In this document: positions 1 through 8,711 of the stretch, one piece after another
How the letters are laid out: every line of letters starts with the position of its first letter
How positions within the stretch are numbered: the stretch's first letter is position 1
Source: Actinomadura citrea
Lineage (GTDB): Bacteria > Actinomycetota > Actinomycetes > Streptosporangiales > Streptosporangiaceae
Direction of reading: 5' to 3'
Assembly (NCBI RefSeq): GCF_013409045.1
Contig: NZ_JACCBT010000001.1
Coordinates: 8,224,669-8,288,668 of the forward strand
Length of the DNA stretch: 64,000 nt
The notes under the pieces: generated by a model
Seen by the model: the letters and a program-made list of their open reading frames with translations, nothing else
The model's database searches: none
Told to the model about the DNA's origin: nothing
Translations under genes and position numbers: made by a program

Positions 1-201
1 GTATCCGCCACCGGTCTCGTACGGGCCGGTCTCCCGCTGGTACGGACCGCTGCCCGGCCGTCCGGAGGAGTACCGCCCGTACTCTTCTCCGCCCGCGCCG
101 TATCCACCGCCGTCCGGCCGGTAACCGCCGCCTGATCCCTGGCCACCGTCCGAAGCCCGGTGGCCGTCGCGGTAATTCCCGCTGCGATGGTTACCACTCA
201 C
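1..201 (-). CDS. Gly/Tyr/Arg-rich protein, N-terminal part (runs off the window)
   Basis: Reading leftward from a GTG at 199-201, the frame stays open for 67 codons to the window edge. A GGGAGTGGGG ribosome binding site lies just upstream of that GTG. The visible peptide is low complexity, dominated by Gly, Tyr, Arg, Ser and Asp with repeated GGGY and GPY blocks, like the disordered cytoplasmic N-termini of actinobacterial membrane proteins. No domain is visible in this part. It lies downstream of tsaE on the same strand, where tsaB is often found, but nothing here resembles TsaB. Function unknown. Confidence 0.55.
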   Translation of the reverse strand, partial: MSGNHRSGNYRDGHRASDGGQGSGGGYRPDGGGYGAGGEEYGRYSSGRPGSGPYQRETGPYETGGGY

Positions 202-327
202 CGGCCCCACTCCCGTTCGGAATCGATATGTCGCGAAGGTGAGGTTCGTTCCGGCAAAGAGTACGACATCAAGCCGTAAAATGGACCAACTCGCCAGGCA
301 AAAACCGTAGAAGTTGCCAGACCCGTG

Positions 328-798
328 TCATCCGGGGCCGAGTTCCAGGTCGGACCAGCGATCACCGACCCCGACGATCCTTACCTCGCGCCCCTCGCCG
401 GGTCCGTCACCGCGAGAAATGATCATTTCCAGCCGGTCCTCGGCGAGGCCTTCGGCGAGCCCTTCTCCCCATTCCACGATCGTCACCGATTCCGCGATCG
501 ACGCGTCGAGATCGAGATCGTCCAGCTCCGCGAAACCGCCCAGCCGGTAGGCGTCCACATGCACCAGCGACGGCCCGCCCGCGAGCGACGGATGCACCCG
601 CGCGATGACGAACGTGGGCGAGGTGATCGGGCCGCGCACCTTCAGCCCCTCGCCGATGCCCTGCGTGAGGGTCGTCTTGCCCGCGCCGAGGTGGCCCGTC
701 ATCACGAGCAGGTCGCCCGCCCGCAGCAGCCCGGCCAGGCGCAGCCCGAGCTCGCGCATGTCCTCGGCGGTCGGGACGGCGACGGTGACGGCTTTCAC
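328..798 (-). CDS. tsaE: tRNA threonylcarbamoyladenosine biosynthesis ATPase TsaE
   Basis: 156 aa, the usual family length. TsaE is the P-loop ATPase that works with TsaB/TsaD to make the t6A modification at position 37 of ANN-decoding tRNAs. Visible motifs are the Walker A GHLGAGKTTL (residues 35-44), SPTFVIARVH (60-69), HVDAYRL (80-86) and the Walker-B-like IVEWGEGL (107-114). The start is the GTG at 796-798, which overlaps the TGA of the upstream hydrolase in a GTGA junction, so the two are translationally coupled. Longer readings upstream run through the hydrolase in another frame and are not coding. The alr-hydrolase-tsaE order is common in actinobacteria. Confidence 0.95.
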   Translation of the reverse strand: MKAVTVAVPTAEDMRELGLRLAGLLRAGDLLVMTGHLGAGKTTLTQGIGEGLKVRGPITSPTFVIARVHPSLAGGPSLVHVDAYRLGGFAELDDLDLDASIAESVTIVEWGEGLAEGLAEDRLEMIISRGDGPGEGREVRIVGVGDRWSDLELGPG

Positions 799-1874
799 GC
801 GGTGCGCTCCTCTTCCTCGTACACGGGGCGGACCCGTTCGACCAGCCGGCGCAGCCCCCCGGTCACCACGCCCGGGTACTCCAGCGGCAGCACGTGCCCG
901 GCCTCCTCCACCTCGACCAGTTCCGCGTCCGGCAGCGCCGCGGCGATCCGGCGGGCGTGCTCCGCGGGGGTCAGCCGGTCCCGGCCGCCCGCCAGCACCA
1001 GCATCGGCACCCCGCCGAGCACGTCCAGGCACCCGATCTTGTCGTGCGCCATCAGCGCCGGGTAGTACTCCGCGATCACGTCGATCGGCGTCTCCCTGAT
1101 CATCTGCTCCAGGAAGCCCACCACGGACGGGCTGACGTGCTTGTCGGCGAACGCCATCTTCCGCGTGACGACGAACGCCAGGTCGGCGCCCAGCCCGCGG
1201 GCCTTGTCGACCAGCTCGGCGCGGCGGCCGAGGCCGCGCAGCGTCCCCGGGGCGAGCGGCCGGACGGCCTTGGCCAGCAGCAGCGGAAGCCCCAGCGTCA
1301 TCTCCCCCATGTCGCCGCAGGAGGTGTTCACCAGCGCCACGCCCACGACCCGCGACCCGAACAGCTCGGGGTGCCGGTCCGCCAGCGCCATGATCGACAT
1401 GCCGCCCATGGAGTGCCCCACGAGGACGACGGGACGGTCCGGCGGGACGGCCGCGTCCAGCACCGCGCGCAGGTCGTCGCCGGTCTGCTCGATCGTCGCG
1501 TCCCCGGGCCTGCCGCGTCCCGAACGGCCGTGGCTGCGCTGGTCCCAGAACACCAACCTCAGCGAACCCCGCAGGTCGCGGCGCTGGTAGTGCCACGAGT
1601 CCTGGTTGAGGGTGTAGCCGTGGCAGAACACGACGGTGAGGTCGGCGTCGTCGAGGCCGTCCACCTCTACGTGCAGCGGCACGCCGTCGTCGGTCCGGAC
1701 GGACAACTCCCGCCCGCGCAGCTCGCCGAAGGGCTCGTCCGCGTCGGGGTCCGGGCGCAGCCGCACCCGTCCGACGGCTAGGCGCCGCAGCCCGACCGCC
1801 GCGCCCAACCCCGCGGCGCCCACGCCCGCGATGACCCCGGCGACGCCGATCCTGCGCCTGTTCCTGCTGTCCAT
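795..1874 (-). CDS. Alpha/beta hydrolase with N-terminal membrane anchor
   Basis: 359 aa. An Arg-rich start and a hydrophobic Gly/Ala/Val segment (about residues 11-33) suggest an N-terminal membrane anchor. The hydrolase fold follows: HG oxyanion motif at 85-86, nucleophile elbow GHSMGG with Ser155, an acid in LAGGRDRL, and the catalytic His in EAGHVLPLE near the C-terminus. The substrate cannot be told from sequence; esterase or peptidase activity is typical. The gene sits between alr, 11 bp upstream, and tsaE, which it overlaps by 4 bp, so all three are likely cotranscribed. Confidence 0.88.
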   Translation of the reverse strand: MDSRNRRRIGVAGVIAGVGAAGLGAAVGLRRLAVGRVRLRPDPDADEPFGELRGRELSVRTDDGVPLHVEVDGLDDADLTVVFCHGYTLNQDSWHYQRRDLRGSLRLVFWDQRSHGRSGRGRPGDATIEQTGDDLRAVLDAAVPPDRPVVLVGHSMGGMSIMALADRHPELFGSRVVGVALVNTSCGDMGEMTLGLPLLLAKAVRPLAPGTLRGLGRRAELVDKARGLGADLAFVVTRKMAFADKHVSPSVVGFLEQMIRETPIDVIAEYYPALMAHDKIGCLDVLGGVPMLVLAGGRDRLTPAEHARRIAAALPDAELVEVEEAGHVLPLEYPGVVTGGLRRLVERVRPVYEEEERTA

Positions 1875-1885
1875 GCCCGTGCCCC

Positions 1886-3010
1886 CTACAGCCCCCCTCC
1901 CGGGTACGCCCTCGGTACCCGGGCTCCGATGCGGGTGACGATCTCATACGAGATCGTCCCCAGCGCCTCCGCCCACTCCTGCGCGGTCGGCTCGCCCCGG
2001 TCCCCCGGGCCGAACAGGACGATCTCGTCTCCCGCCGCGAGCGGGTCGTCGCCGAGGTCGACGACGAACTGGTCCATGCAGACCCGCCCGGCGATCGTCC
2101 TGCGGCGCCCGCCCGCGAGGACCTCCAGCACGTTGGACCCGTTTCGGGGGATCCCGTCCCCGTACCCCACGGGCACCACGGCCAGCGTGGTCTCCCGCTC
2201 GGTGTGGTACGTGTGACCGTACGACACTCCGCTGCCCGCCGGGACCCGCTTGACCAGCGCCGCGTCCGCCACGAGCGTCATCGCGGGCCGCAGCCCGAAC
2301 CCGCCGAGCTCCGGCACCGGGGTCAGCCCGTACGTCGCGATGCCGGGCCGGACGAGGTCGAACCGCGCCTCCGGCAGCGTCAGCGCCGCCGCCGAGTTCG
2401 CGATGTGCCGCACCTCGAACCGCGCCCCCGCCCTCTCCGCGTGCGCCACCATCTCGGTGAACGCGCCGAGCTGCGCCGCGATCGAGGGATGGCCCGGCTC
2501 GTCCGCGCAGGCGAAGTGCGACATGACCCCGGCCACCCGCACGTGCCCCGTGGCCTCCGCCTTCAGCGCCGCGTCGACCAGCGCCTCCCAGCCGTCGCCC
2601 CGCGCGCCCCCGCGCGACATGCCCGTGTCGGCCTTGAGGTGGATCCGCGCCTCGCGTCCGGCCCGCTCCGCCGCCCGGACGACCTCGTCCAGCAGCCAGA
2701 CCGCCCCCACGGTCAGGTCCACCCGCCGCGCGACGGCCTCCTCGTAAGGCTCGCCGGGAACGCCCAGGCAGACCAGCGTCCGGACGGTGAGCCCCGCGTC
2801 CCGCAGCCGCAGCGCCTCGGCCAGCTTCGCGACGCCCAGCCAGGACGCCCCGCCGGCGAGCGCGGCGCGGGCGGCCTCCACCAGCCCGTGCCCGTACGCC
2901 TCGGCCTTCACCATGGCCATCACCTCGGCGCCCCCCGCGTACTCGCGCAGCACCCCGATGTTGTGGCCGATGGCGCCGAGATCGACCCGTGCCTCCGCAG
3001 GAACCCTCAT
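1886..3010 (-). CDS. alr: Alanine racemase
   Basis: Fold-type III PLP enzyme that converts L-alanine to D-alanine for peptidoglycan. About 374 aa from the ATG at 3008-3010. The PLP lysine lies in MVKAEAYGHG (about Lys35 from this start), and the second catalytic base is the Tyr in GVSYGHTYH. The C-terminal beta domain carries the RVCMDQFVVD segment. An ATG at 3038-3040 would add ten residues and has a GGGGGATGAGG-like site; I prefer the inner start because it matches the family N-terminus (AEARVDLGAI near residue 5), but the choice is open. First gene of the alr-hydrolase-tsaE group. Confidence 0.95.
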   Translation of the reverse strand: MRVPAEARVDLGAIGHNIGVLREYAGGAEVMAMVKAEAYGHGLVEAARAALAGGASWLGVAKLAEALRLRDAGLTVRTLVCLGVPGEPYEEAVARRVDLTVGAVWLLDEVVRAAERAGREARIHLKADTGMSRGGARGDGWEALVDAALKAEATGHVRVAGVMSHFACADEPGHPSIAAQLGAFTEMVAHAERAGARFEVRHIANSAAALTLPEARFDLVRPGIATYGLTPVPELGGFGLRPAMTLVADAALVKRVPAGSGVSYGHTYHTERETTLAVVPVGYGDGIPRNGSNVLEVLAGGRRRTIAGRVCMDQFVVDLGDDPLAAGDEIVLFGPGDRGEPTAQEWAEALGTISYEIVTRIGARVPRAYPGGGL

Positions 3011-3272
3011 GGTCACCCAGTCTGCCGCCCCCACCCCCATGCCCGCGCCTCATCCCCCAGGTCACGGCCGGAACGGCCCCTCACGAGCGCTCCCCCGGCG
3101 CCCCTTAATCCAATATGACGTAAATGCCCGACTCCAGGTTCACCCCCGGCGAACGGTCCGAGCCTCAGCCGGGGCCGACGCAGGCGACGGCAGCCACACC
3201 GGCCGTCACGGGCACCGCGAACCGCAAGGGCAGCGTGAGGATCGCCTGCGTCGTGACGGGGCCAGGGGGTCG

Positions 3273-4754
3273 TCACCCCTGGGCCGACACGGTCCTGAAG
3301 GCGGCGGGGAGGGCTTCGACTACGTCTTGGGCGCTGATGGGGGCTTCGGGGCCGGGGGTGGGGGCCGAGGCCAGGCGGGCGGCCAGGCCGTGCAGGTAGG
3401 CGCCGGCGGCGGCCGCGTCCAGGGCGGGCATCCCGCCGGCGAGGAGGGCTCCGATCAGGCCGGACAGGACGTCGCCCGTACCGGCGGCGGCGAGGCGGGG
3501 GGTGCCGGTCGGGTTCACGCGGACGGGGCGGTCCTGCTCGGCCACCAGGGTCGTGGAGCCCTTGAGCAGGACGGTCGCGGAGAGTTCGGCGGCGGCGCGG
3601 CGGACGTGGTCGAGGCGGGCGGCCTCGATGTCCTCGCGGTCGGCGGCGACGAGGCGGGACAGCTCGCCCGCGTGCGGGGTGAGGACGGTCGGGGCGGCGC
3701 GGCGGAGCAGGTCGCGGCGGCGGGCCAGGACGGTGAGGCCGTCGGCGTCCACCAGCACGGGCAGGTCGGTGGTGAGGACGGCCTCCAGCAGCGACTCGGC
3801 GGCGTCGCCGGTGCCGAGGCCGGGGCCGGCGACCCAGGCCTGGACGCGCCCGATGCGCTCCAGGATCCCCGCGTCGTGGCGGCCGGGCTCGACGACCGTG
3901 GTGACCACTTCGGGCCAGCGCTGCCGGACGAGCTCGACCGGGCGGGCCACCGAGGCGAAGCGGACCATTCCGGCGCCGCCGCGGAGGGCGCCGCCGGTGC
4001 TGAGGACGGCCGCGCCGGTGAACCGGTCGCCTCCGGCGAGGATGCCGACGACGCCGCGGCGGTACTTGTCGGACTCGGGGCCGGGCTCGGGCGGGGCGAT
4101 GTCGGCGGGCCGGGCGGCGACGACGTCGGGGTCGGGCAGGTCGGGGCCGAGCCCGATGTCGACCAGCTCGACCACGCCGCAGTGGGCCGCGCCCGGGTCG
4201 ATGAGCAGGCCCGGCTTGTGCGTGCCGAAGGTGACGGTGATGTCGGCGTGGACCGCCGCGCCCTCGACGCGCCCGGTGCTCGCGTCCACGCCGCTCGGGA
4301 CGTCGCAGGCGATCACGAGCCCGGCGGACTCGGAGGCGAGGGCGGCGTACCGGGCGTGGGGCTCGCGGAGCGCGCCGGTGCCGCCGATGCCGGTCAGGCC
4401 GTCGATGATCAGGTCCGCGCCGGCGATCGCGGCCTCGGCGCCGGAGTCCAGCAGGCGGCCGCCGGCGGCGCGCAGGTCCGCCAGCCCGGCCGGGTGGATT
4501 GCGGACCCGGCCTGGACGGCCCGGACGCGGGCGCCGCGGCGGGCGAGGCGGGCCCCGGCGTACAGGGCGTCGCCGCCGTTGTCGCCGCCGCCGATCAGCA
4601 GGACGACGCGGGCCCCGTACACGGCGGGCAGGACGCGCGTGCAGACCGAGGCCAGCCCGGCGGCGGCCCGCTGCATCAGGGCGCCGTCCGGGAGGCGGGC
4701 CATGAGGGCCCGCTCGGCCGCCCGGACCTTGCCGACCTCGTGCGCGTACCTCAT
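3273..4754 (-). CDS. nnr: Bifunctional NAD(P)HX epimerase/dehydratase
   Basis: 493 aa, a fusion of YjeF-type epimerase (about 1-205) and ribokinase-like dehydratase (about 215-490). Together they repair hydrated NAD(P)H. The epimerase half shows GGGDNGGDALY and DVPSGVDASTG; the dehydratase half shows ILAGGDRFTGAA, LTPHAGELSRL and the catalytic AGTGDVLSGLIG motif. The start is the ATG at 4752-4754, preceded by GGGGAG at good spacing; the ATG at 4779-4781 has no such site. It reads away from the divergent XRE gene. The 262 bp between its stop and alr show no convincing gene. Confidence 0.94.
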   Translation of the reverse strand: MRYAHEVGKVRAAERALMARLPDGALMQRAAAGLASVCTRVLPAVYGARVVLLIGGGDNGGDALYAGARLARRGARVRAVQAGSAIHPAGLADLRAAGGRLLDSGAEAAIAGADLIIDGLTGIGGTGALREPHARYAALASESAGLVIACDVPSGVDASTGRVEGAAVHADITVTFGTHKPGLLIDPGAAHCGVVELVDIGLGPDLPDPDVVAARPADIAPPEPGPESDKYRRGVVGILAGGDRFTGAAVLSTGGALRGGAGMVRFASVARPVELVRQRWPEVVTTVVEPGRHDAGILERIGRVQAWVAGPGLGTGDAAESLLEAVLTTDLPVLVDADGLTVLARRRDLLRRAAPTVLTPHAGELSRLVAADREDIEAARLDHVRRAAAELSATVLLKGSTTLVAEQDRPVRVNPTGTPRLAAAGTGDVLSGLIGALLAGGMPALDAAAAGAYLHGLAARLASAPTPGPEAPISAQDVVEALPAAFRTVSAQG

Positions 4755-4830
4755 CCGCGGCTCCCCAAGTCGATCACACACTTAGAGTGCCACGTGGGGA
4801 CCGTCCGCAACCTCCGGCGGAGGTGATCAC

Positions 4831-4847
4831 AACTTGCAGCGCAAGTT
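4831..4847. promoter_or_regulatory. Palindrome in the nnr/XRE divergent promoter region
   Basis: AACTTGC-AGC-GCAAGTT is a perfect dyad with 7-bp arms and a 3-bp centre. It lies about 130 bp upstream of the XRE gene and about 75 bp upstream of nnr. The core CAACTTGCA recurs near the second DUF397 gene (6327-6335 with one change, and 6570-6578). A TAGAAT hexamer at 4881-4886 could be the -10 of the XRE gene. An operator role is inference. Confidence 0.4.
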
Positions 4848-4979
4848 TCGGTGTCATGTGCGTAAAAGAATCTTCAGCCGTAGAATCTTGGTCCACCGGT
4901 CCGATGTATTCGCGCCGCCACCCCCCGGTGCGGCAGAATGCGCCCAGATCAGTCCGCCGGGACTGGAGAGGCCCGAGCA

Positions 4980-5840
4980 ATGAGCACTTCCCGAGGTCCC
5001 TCCGTCCGGCAGCGGCGGCTGGCCGCCGAGCTCCGGAGACTGCGCGAGAGCAAGGGTCTGACCGGAGACGAGGTCGCCGAACGGCTCACCTGGTCCACAG
5101 CCAAGGTCAGCCGGATCGAGAACGCGCGGACCGGCGCGAAGATCGGCGATGTGCGGCGGCTGCTCGATCTGTACGAGATCGACGGCGCGCGGCACGACGA
5201 CCTGATCGCCCTGGCGCACGACGCCGCCCAGCGGGGCTGGTGGGAGGACTACCGCGACCTGCCGAGCCAGCTCGCGGACTTCATCGCGCTGGAGTCCGAG
5301 GCCACGGCGGCCAGGGAATGGGGCAGCACGGTCATTCCCGGGCTGCTGCAGTCGGAGAGCTACGCCCGAAATGTGATCGGCGGCTGGAGCGACCTGGCCA
5401 CCCTGCCCCCGCAGGAACTCGAACGCCGGCTCGACGTGCGAATGCGGCGGCGCGAACTGCTGGACGGTCCCACCCCGCTGGAACTGTCGGCGATTATCGA
5501 CGAGGCGGTTCTACGGCGCCGCATCGGCGATCACAAGGTCATGCGCGAGCAGCTCGAACATCTGTACCAGATGACCGAGCGGCCGAACGTGAACGTACAG
5601 ATCTTGCCCTTGGACATAGCACACTCGGTGTTGGCTGAATCGTTTATCCTTCTAGAATTCTCTTCGGTGCACGACATCACCTTTCCTGATATCGTGCACA
5701 CGGAATCACTGACGATCAGCCACTTCGGGGATGAAGCCGTCACCTATATGTACCGGCTCGCTTATTCGAGCCTGTCCCGGCAGGCGCTGGACGCCGCGGA
5801 GTCGCGGCGGCGCATAGCCGAGGTCAAAGAGGCGTGGTGA
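4980..5840 (+). CDS. XRE-family regulator with DUF5753 (Scr1-type) domain
   Basis: 286 aa. The N-terminal helix-turn-helix (about residues 10-65; LRRLRESKGLTGDEVAERL, then STAKVSRIENART) is of the XRE/Cro type. The remaining 190 residues match the DUF5753 domain of actinomycete Scr1/WhiJ-like regulators, with AREWGSTVIPGLLQSE and a C-terminal HSVLAESFILLEF segment. The ATG at 4980 has GGAGAGG 9 bp upstream; an in-frame ATG at 4938 lacks support. Two DUF397 genes follow on the same strand, the standard partner arrangement: a regulator whose DNA binding is thought to be controlled by a small DUF397 protein. The target is unknown. Confidence 0.92.
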   Translation: MSTSRGPSVRQRRLAAELRRLRESKGLTGDEVAERLTWSTAKVSRIENARTGAKIGDVRRLLDLYEIDGARHDDLIALAHDAAQRGWWEDYRDLPSQLADFIALESEATAAREWGSTVIPGLLQSESYARNVIGGWSDLATLPPQELERRLDVRMRRRELLDGPTPLELSAIIDEAVLRRRIGDHKVMREQLEHLYQMTERPNVNVQILPLDIAHSVLAESFILLEFSSVHDITFPDIVHTESLTISHFGDEAVTYMYRLAYSSLSRQALDAAESRRRIAEVKEAW

Positions 5841-5879
5841 CGGTCCCCCAAGGGGCTCAATTCTTGTGAAAGGCACCGA

Positions 5880-6101
5880 GTGTCCCCTTTCGCCACTCCT
5901 GTTCCACAATGGAGGAAAAGCGCCTACTGCGGGGCGAGCAATACCTGCGTCGAGATCGCCACACTGTCCGATTCATCCCGTCTTATCGGGGCGCGGGACG
6001 CCAAGCACGGCACGCAGAGTCCGGTTCTGTCATTCTCCCAGGGCGAATGGCGGGAATTTCTCAAACGAGCAAAGAAGGGTGATTTCGACCTGGGTTGCTG
6101 A
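5880..6101 (+). CDS. DUF397 domain protein (first copy)
   Basis: 73 aa, a typical single-domain DUF397 protein. It shows PQWRKSAYCGASNTCVEIA at the N-terminus, the RDAKHG turn, and the C-terminal LSFSQGEWREFLKRAKKGDFD block. It starts at the GTG at 5880 with GAAAGG just upstream, 39 bp after the XRE gene, and is probably cotranscribed with it. DUF397 proteins partner XRE/DUF5753 regulators in actinomycete developmental control; a direct interaction here is inferred from context. Confidence 0.9.
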   Translation: MSPFATPVPQWRKSAYCGASNTCVEIATLSDSSRLIGARDAKHGTQSPVLSFSQGEWREFLKRAKKGDFDLGC

Positions 6102-6134
6102 CCCGGCGCCGACGCGCCGTCCGGCCCCGTCCGC

Positions 6135-6164
6135 CCCGTGCGGCGCGGGGCCACGCCGCACGGG
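6135..6164 (+). terminator. Hairpin after the first DUF397 gene
   Basis: CCCGTGCGGCG (6135-6145) pairs perfectly with CGCCGCACGGG (6154-6164) across an 8-nt loop, 34 bp past the DUF397 stop. There is no T tract. A terminator would separate the XRE/DUF397 pair from the second DUF397 gene. Confidence 0.5.
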
Positions 6165-6350
6165 CCGGGTCCACCGCTGACCCGGCTCGTCGCCCCCTCA
6201 TCCGCAACTCGGCAACTACCTCGGCACGCCTGTCACACGGGTACCGCGCCACCCGGACGTGATCAGGCGTTTTTTGCGATCTTGTTACCGTGTGCTTGAG
6301 CACCGGCAGCGCGGCCGCGGGCAATGCAACTTTCAATGCAGGGAGCCGGA

Positions 6351-6563
6351 ATGAGTTTCCAGGGGACACCGCCCGCCCGATGGAGAAAGAGCGCTCGATG
6401 CGGCGCCAGCAACGGCTGCGTCGAGGTCGCACGGCGCACGGAGGACGCCATATCCGTGCGCGACACCGAGGACACCGCGACGATCCTGTCGTTCCGGCCC
6501 GACGAATGGCTCCGGTTCACGGAGGAGGCCAAAGACGGCCGTTTCGACCAGCCACTGAAATAG
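6351..6563 (+). CDS. DUF397 domain protein (second copy)
   Basis: 70 aa from the ATG at 6351, which has GGGAG at good spacing; the upstream in-frame ATG at 6324 does not. It is similar to the first copy: PARWRKSARCGASNGCVEVA at the start, RDTED in the middle and LSFRPDEWLRFTEEAKDGRFD at the end. It is separated from the first copy by 249 bp holding a hairpin, so it probably has its own promoter. Two diverged DUF397 copies behind one XRE gene suggest duplication. Confidence 0.9.
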   Translation: MSFQGTPPARWRKSARCGASNGCVEVARRTEDAISVRDTEDTATILSFRPDEWLRFTEEAKDGRFDQPLK

Positions 6564-6610
6564 TCACTGCAACTTGCATCGCCGGAGAGATTTCCAGTCC
6601 GGCCGGAGAA

Positions 6611-6692
6611 TTGCGATCAACGGGAGCGGATTCGCGCCGCCGCAGGATATGCCACCTGTTTTTCCGCGGCACCCCGCTCCCGCTGATCGCAT
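6611..6692. repeat. Long imperfect inverted repeat between convergent genes
   Basis: The 19-nt arm at 6611-6629 and the arm at 6674-6692 match 17 of 19 positions when inverted; the central 44 nt contain GCCGC/GCGGC pairings. It lies between the second DUF397 gene (+) and the ABC permease (-), so a bidirectional terminator is the simple reading. A mobile-element remnant is possible. Confidence 0.5.
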
Positions 6693-6723
6693 TTTCCTGA
6701 AGTCGATCGCATTGTGAGCCCGC

Positions 6724-7698
6724 TCACGCCACCCGAACGCCCCGGGGGACCCGGTGAAGCGGCGTTCGCAGCCGGGAGGCCGTCACGGCCACCGCGCCTC
6801 CCGCGAGGGCCAGATCGAACGCCAGCCCCCACGGCCACACCGCGGCCCCGTCCGAGCGCGACGACCCGTACCGGTCGTCGTCCCCCGCGCGGATCTCGCG
6901 CACGCCGCGGCTGATCTGCCCGAGCGGGTCGGACGACGCCGAGCGGGTGATCACCTGGTCGCCCACGAAGATGCGGCGCTCGGGCAGGCGCGGCGCGGCG
7001 TCGGCGAGCGCGACGACCGGGTTCGGGGCCAGCAGCCACCAGATCCGCTCGGTGTGCTCCCGGCTGTACCCGCCGTACGAGCCGTCGACATGCTCGGACG
7101 TGAGCGGGACCGCCAGCGTGAACAGCAGCGGCGTCCCGACGAGCAGGCCGAACACCGTCAGATACGACAGCAGGATCGAGGTGACGCTGCGAGCCAGTAC
7201 CGCCGACCAGGCCTGCGAGACCGCGCAGACCACGCCGATCATCAGCGCCGTCACGAGCAGGACGACGAAGGCCCGACCCGCGCCGATGGCGCCCTCGGCG
7301 ACCGGCAGCAGCAGGCTCGGCAGCGTCAGGAGCAGGGTGACCAGGCCGGTCCCCCAGGCGGCGGCGAGCTTGCCGAGCGCGATCTCGACCGGGGTGAGCC
7401 GGGTGACCTGGAGCGTCGCGAGCGTCCCGCGCTCCCGGTCTCCGTTGACCGACTGTCCGCCGAGCGCCGGGGTGACGAGCAGCGTCAGCACCAGCACCCC
7501 GAGCAGGACCCCGCCGAACATGGGGACGCCGGGCTCGCCGTAGGACGAGGTGTCGCCGTACTCCAGCGCCACCCGGAACAGCAGCCCGAGTCCGTTGACG
7601 GCCAGGAACCAGGCCGCGAGAAGGATCTTCCAGCGGCCGGTCCGCAGCCGCGTCCTGATCTCCTGCCGTGCCACCAGGCCGATTCCGTGCGCGGTCAT
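6724..7698 (-). CDS. ABC transporter permease (ABC-2 type)
   Basis: 324 aa membrane protein with about six hydrophobic segments (for example WKILLAAWFLAVNGLGLLF, and runs near residues 60-80, 110-165 and 180-205) plus a C-terminal one. It contains GDRERGTLATLQVTRLTP, the short cytoplasmic signature of ABC-2 permeases of the GldF/NosY kind. The ATG at 7696-7698 has GGAGGTGAG 7 bp upstream; a GTG at 7707 is a less likely start. It follows its ATPase with only 5 bp between them. Substrate unknown. Confidence 0.85.
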   Translation of the reverse strand: MTAHGIGLVARQEIRTRLRTGRWKILLAAWFLAVNGLGLLFRVALEYGDTSSYGEPGVPMFGGVLLGVLVLTLLVTPALGGQSVNGDRERGTLATLQVTRLTPVEIALGKLAAAWGTGLVTLLLTLPSLLLPVAEGAIGAGRAFVVLLVTALMIGVVCAVSQAWSAVLARSVTSILLSYLTVFGLLVGTPLLFTLAVPLTSEHVDGSYGGYSREHTERIWWLLAPNPVVALADAAPRLPERRIFVGDQVITRSASSDPLGQISRGVREIRAGDDDRYGSSRSDGAAVWPWGLAFDLALAGGAVAVTASRLRTPLHRVPRGVRVA

Positions 7699-7703
7699 GG
7701 CGC

Positions 7704-8648
7704 TCACCTCCGGTCCTCGGTCATCGCCAGGTAGGCCGATTCGAGCGCGCTGCCGGCGGGCGCGAGGCCGCTGACGGGCACGCCGGCGGCGACGAGCCTG
7801 GCCAGCAGCCCGGCCGCCTCGCCCTCGGTCAGCGGCCCGACCTCGGCGCCTCCCGCCGCGTCGGCCGCCCGCACCCAGGGCAGCCCGTCGAGCTCGCGGT
7901 CCAGCGCCGCCGCCAGCGCCTCGGGGTCGAGTGAGCGGATCCGCCACCGGACCCGGGCCGACGCGCCGGCGATCTCCGCCATCGCGTGGTCCCCGGCCGT
8001 CCGGCCGTGGTCGACCAGGACGACCCGGTCGGCGATCTCCTCCAGCTCGCTGAGGATGTGGCTCGACACGAGCACCGCGACCCCGTCGGCCGCGAGGGAG
8101 CGCAGCAGGTCGCGCAGCTCGATGCGGGAGCGCGGATCGAGGCCGGACGCGGGCTCGTCCAGCAGCAGGACGCGCGGCCGGTGCACGAGGGCCCGCGCCA
8201 TCCCGAGGCGCTGCTTCTGCCCGCGCGAGAGGGCGTGGACGGGCTGCCCGAGATGGTCCTCCAGGTGGACGAGGCTGAGCAGCGCCCTGATCCGGCGCGG
8301 GCGCTCCTGCCTGGACAGCCCGTAGGCGTCGGCGAAGAACGCCAGGTACTCGTCCACTGTGAGCTGGTCGTACACGCCGAACGTGTCCGGCATCCAGCCG
8401 AGCGCTTCGCGAGCCCGCGCGGGCCGGGCCAGTGCGTCGTGCCCCGCGATCCGCACCGTGCCCGCGTCGGGCGCGAGCAGGGTCGCCAGGATCAGCAGCA
8501 AGGTCGTCTTGCCCGCGCCGTTGGCCCCGACGAGCGCCGTGACCTGCCCGTACCGGACGGTGATGTCGAGGCCGCGCAGCGCCTCCACCGGCCCGAAGCG
8601 CCGCACCACCCCGCGCGCCTCGATCGCGAGGCCACCGTCTCCTGCCAC
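7704..8648 (-). CDS. ABC transporter ATP-binding protein
   Basis: 314 aa ATPase. Walker A is GANGAGKTT, the signature is LSRGQKQRLGMARAL, Walker B is VLLLDEPASGLD, and the H-loop lies in VLVSSHILSEL. The C-terminal 90 residues form the extra domain seen in ABC-2 ATPases. It pairs with the permease just downstream and likely energises export or membrane remodelling. The gene starts 63 bp beyond the glmS terminator hairpin. Confidence 0.92.
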   Translation of the reverse strand: MAGDGGLAIEARGVVRRFGPVEALRGLDITVRYGQVTALVGANGAGKTTLLLILATLLAPDAGTVRIAGHDALARPARAREALGWMPDTFGVYDQLTVDEYLAFFADAYGLSRQERPRRIRALLSLVHLEDHLGQPVHALSRGQKQRLGMARALVHRPRVLLLDEPASGLDPRSRIELRDLLRSLAADGVAVLVSSHILSELEEIADRVVLVDHGRTAGDHAMAEIAGASARVRWRIRSLDPEALAAALDRELDGLPWVRAADAAGGAEVGPLTEGEAAGLLARLVAAGVPVSGLAPAGSALESAYLAMTEDRR

Positions 8649-8711
8649 CCGTCACCTCCGACGCCGGGCCGGTCCCGATTCCGATGGGACGCGGCCCGCC
8701 GCCGGAGGGTT

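Noticed and set aside
1..201. Possible tsaB after tsaE
   Set aside because: The visible Gly/Tyr-rich sequence has no TsaB/ASKHA motif.
3013..3276. Minus-strand reading frame of 87 codons with a GTGA overlap at the nnr stop
   Set aside because: The junction looks coupled, but the codons lack the usual GC3 bias (TTA and ATT present), the peptide is arginine-rich and resembles nothing, and it overlaps the alr 5' end.
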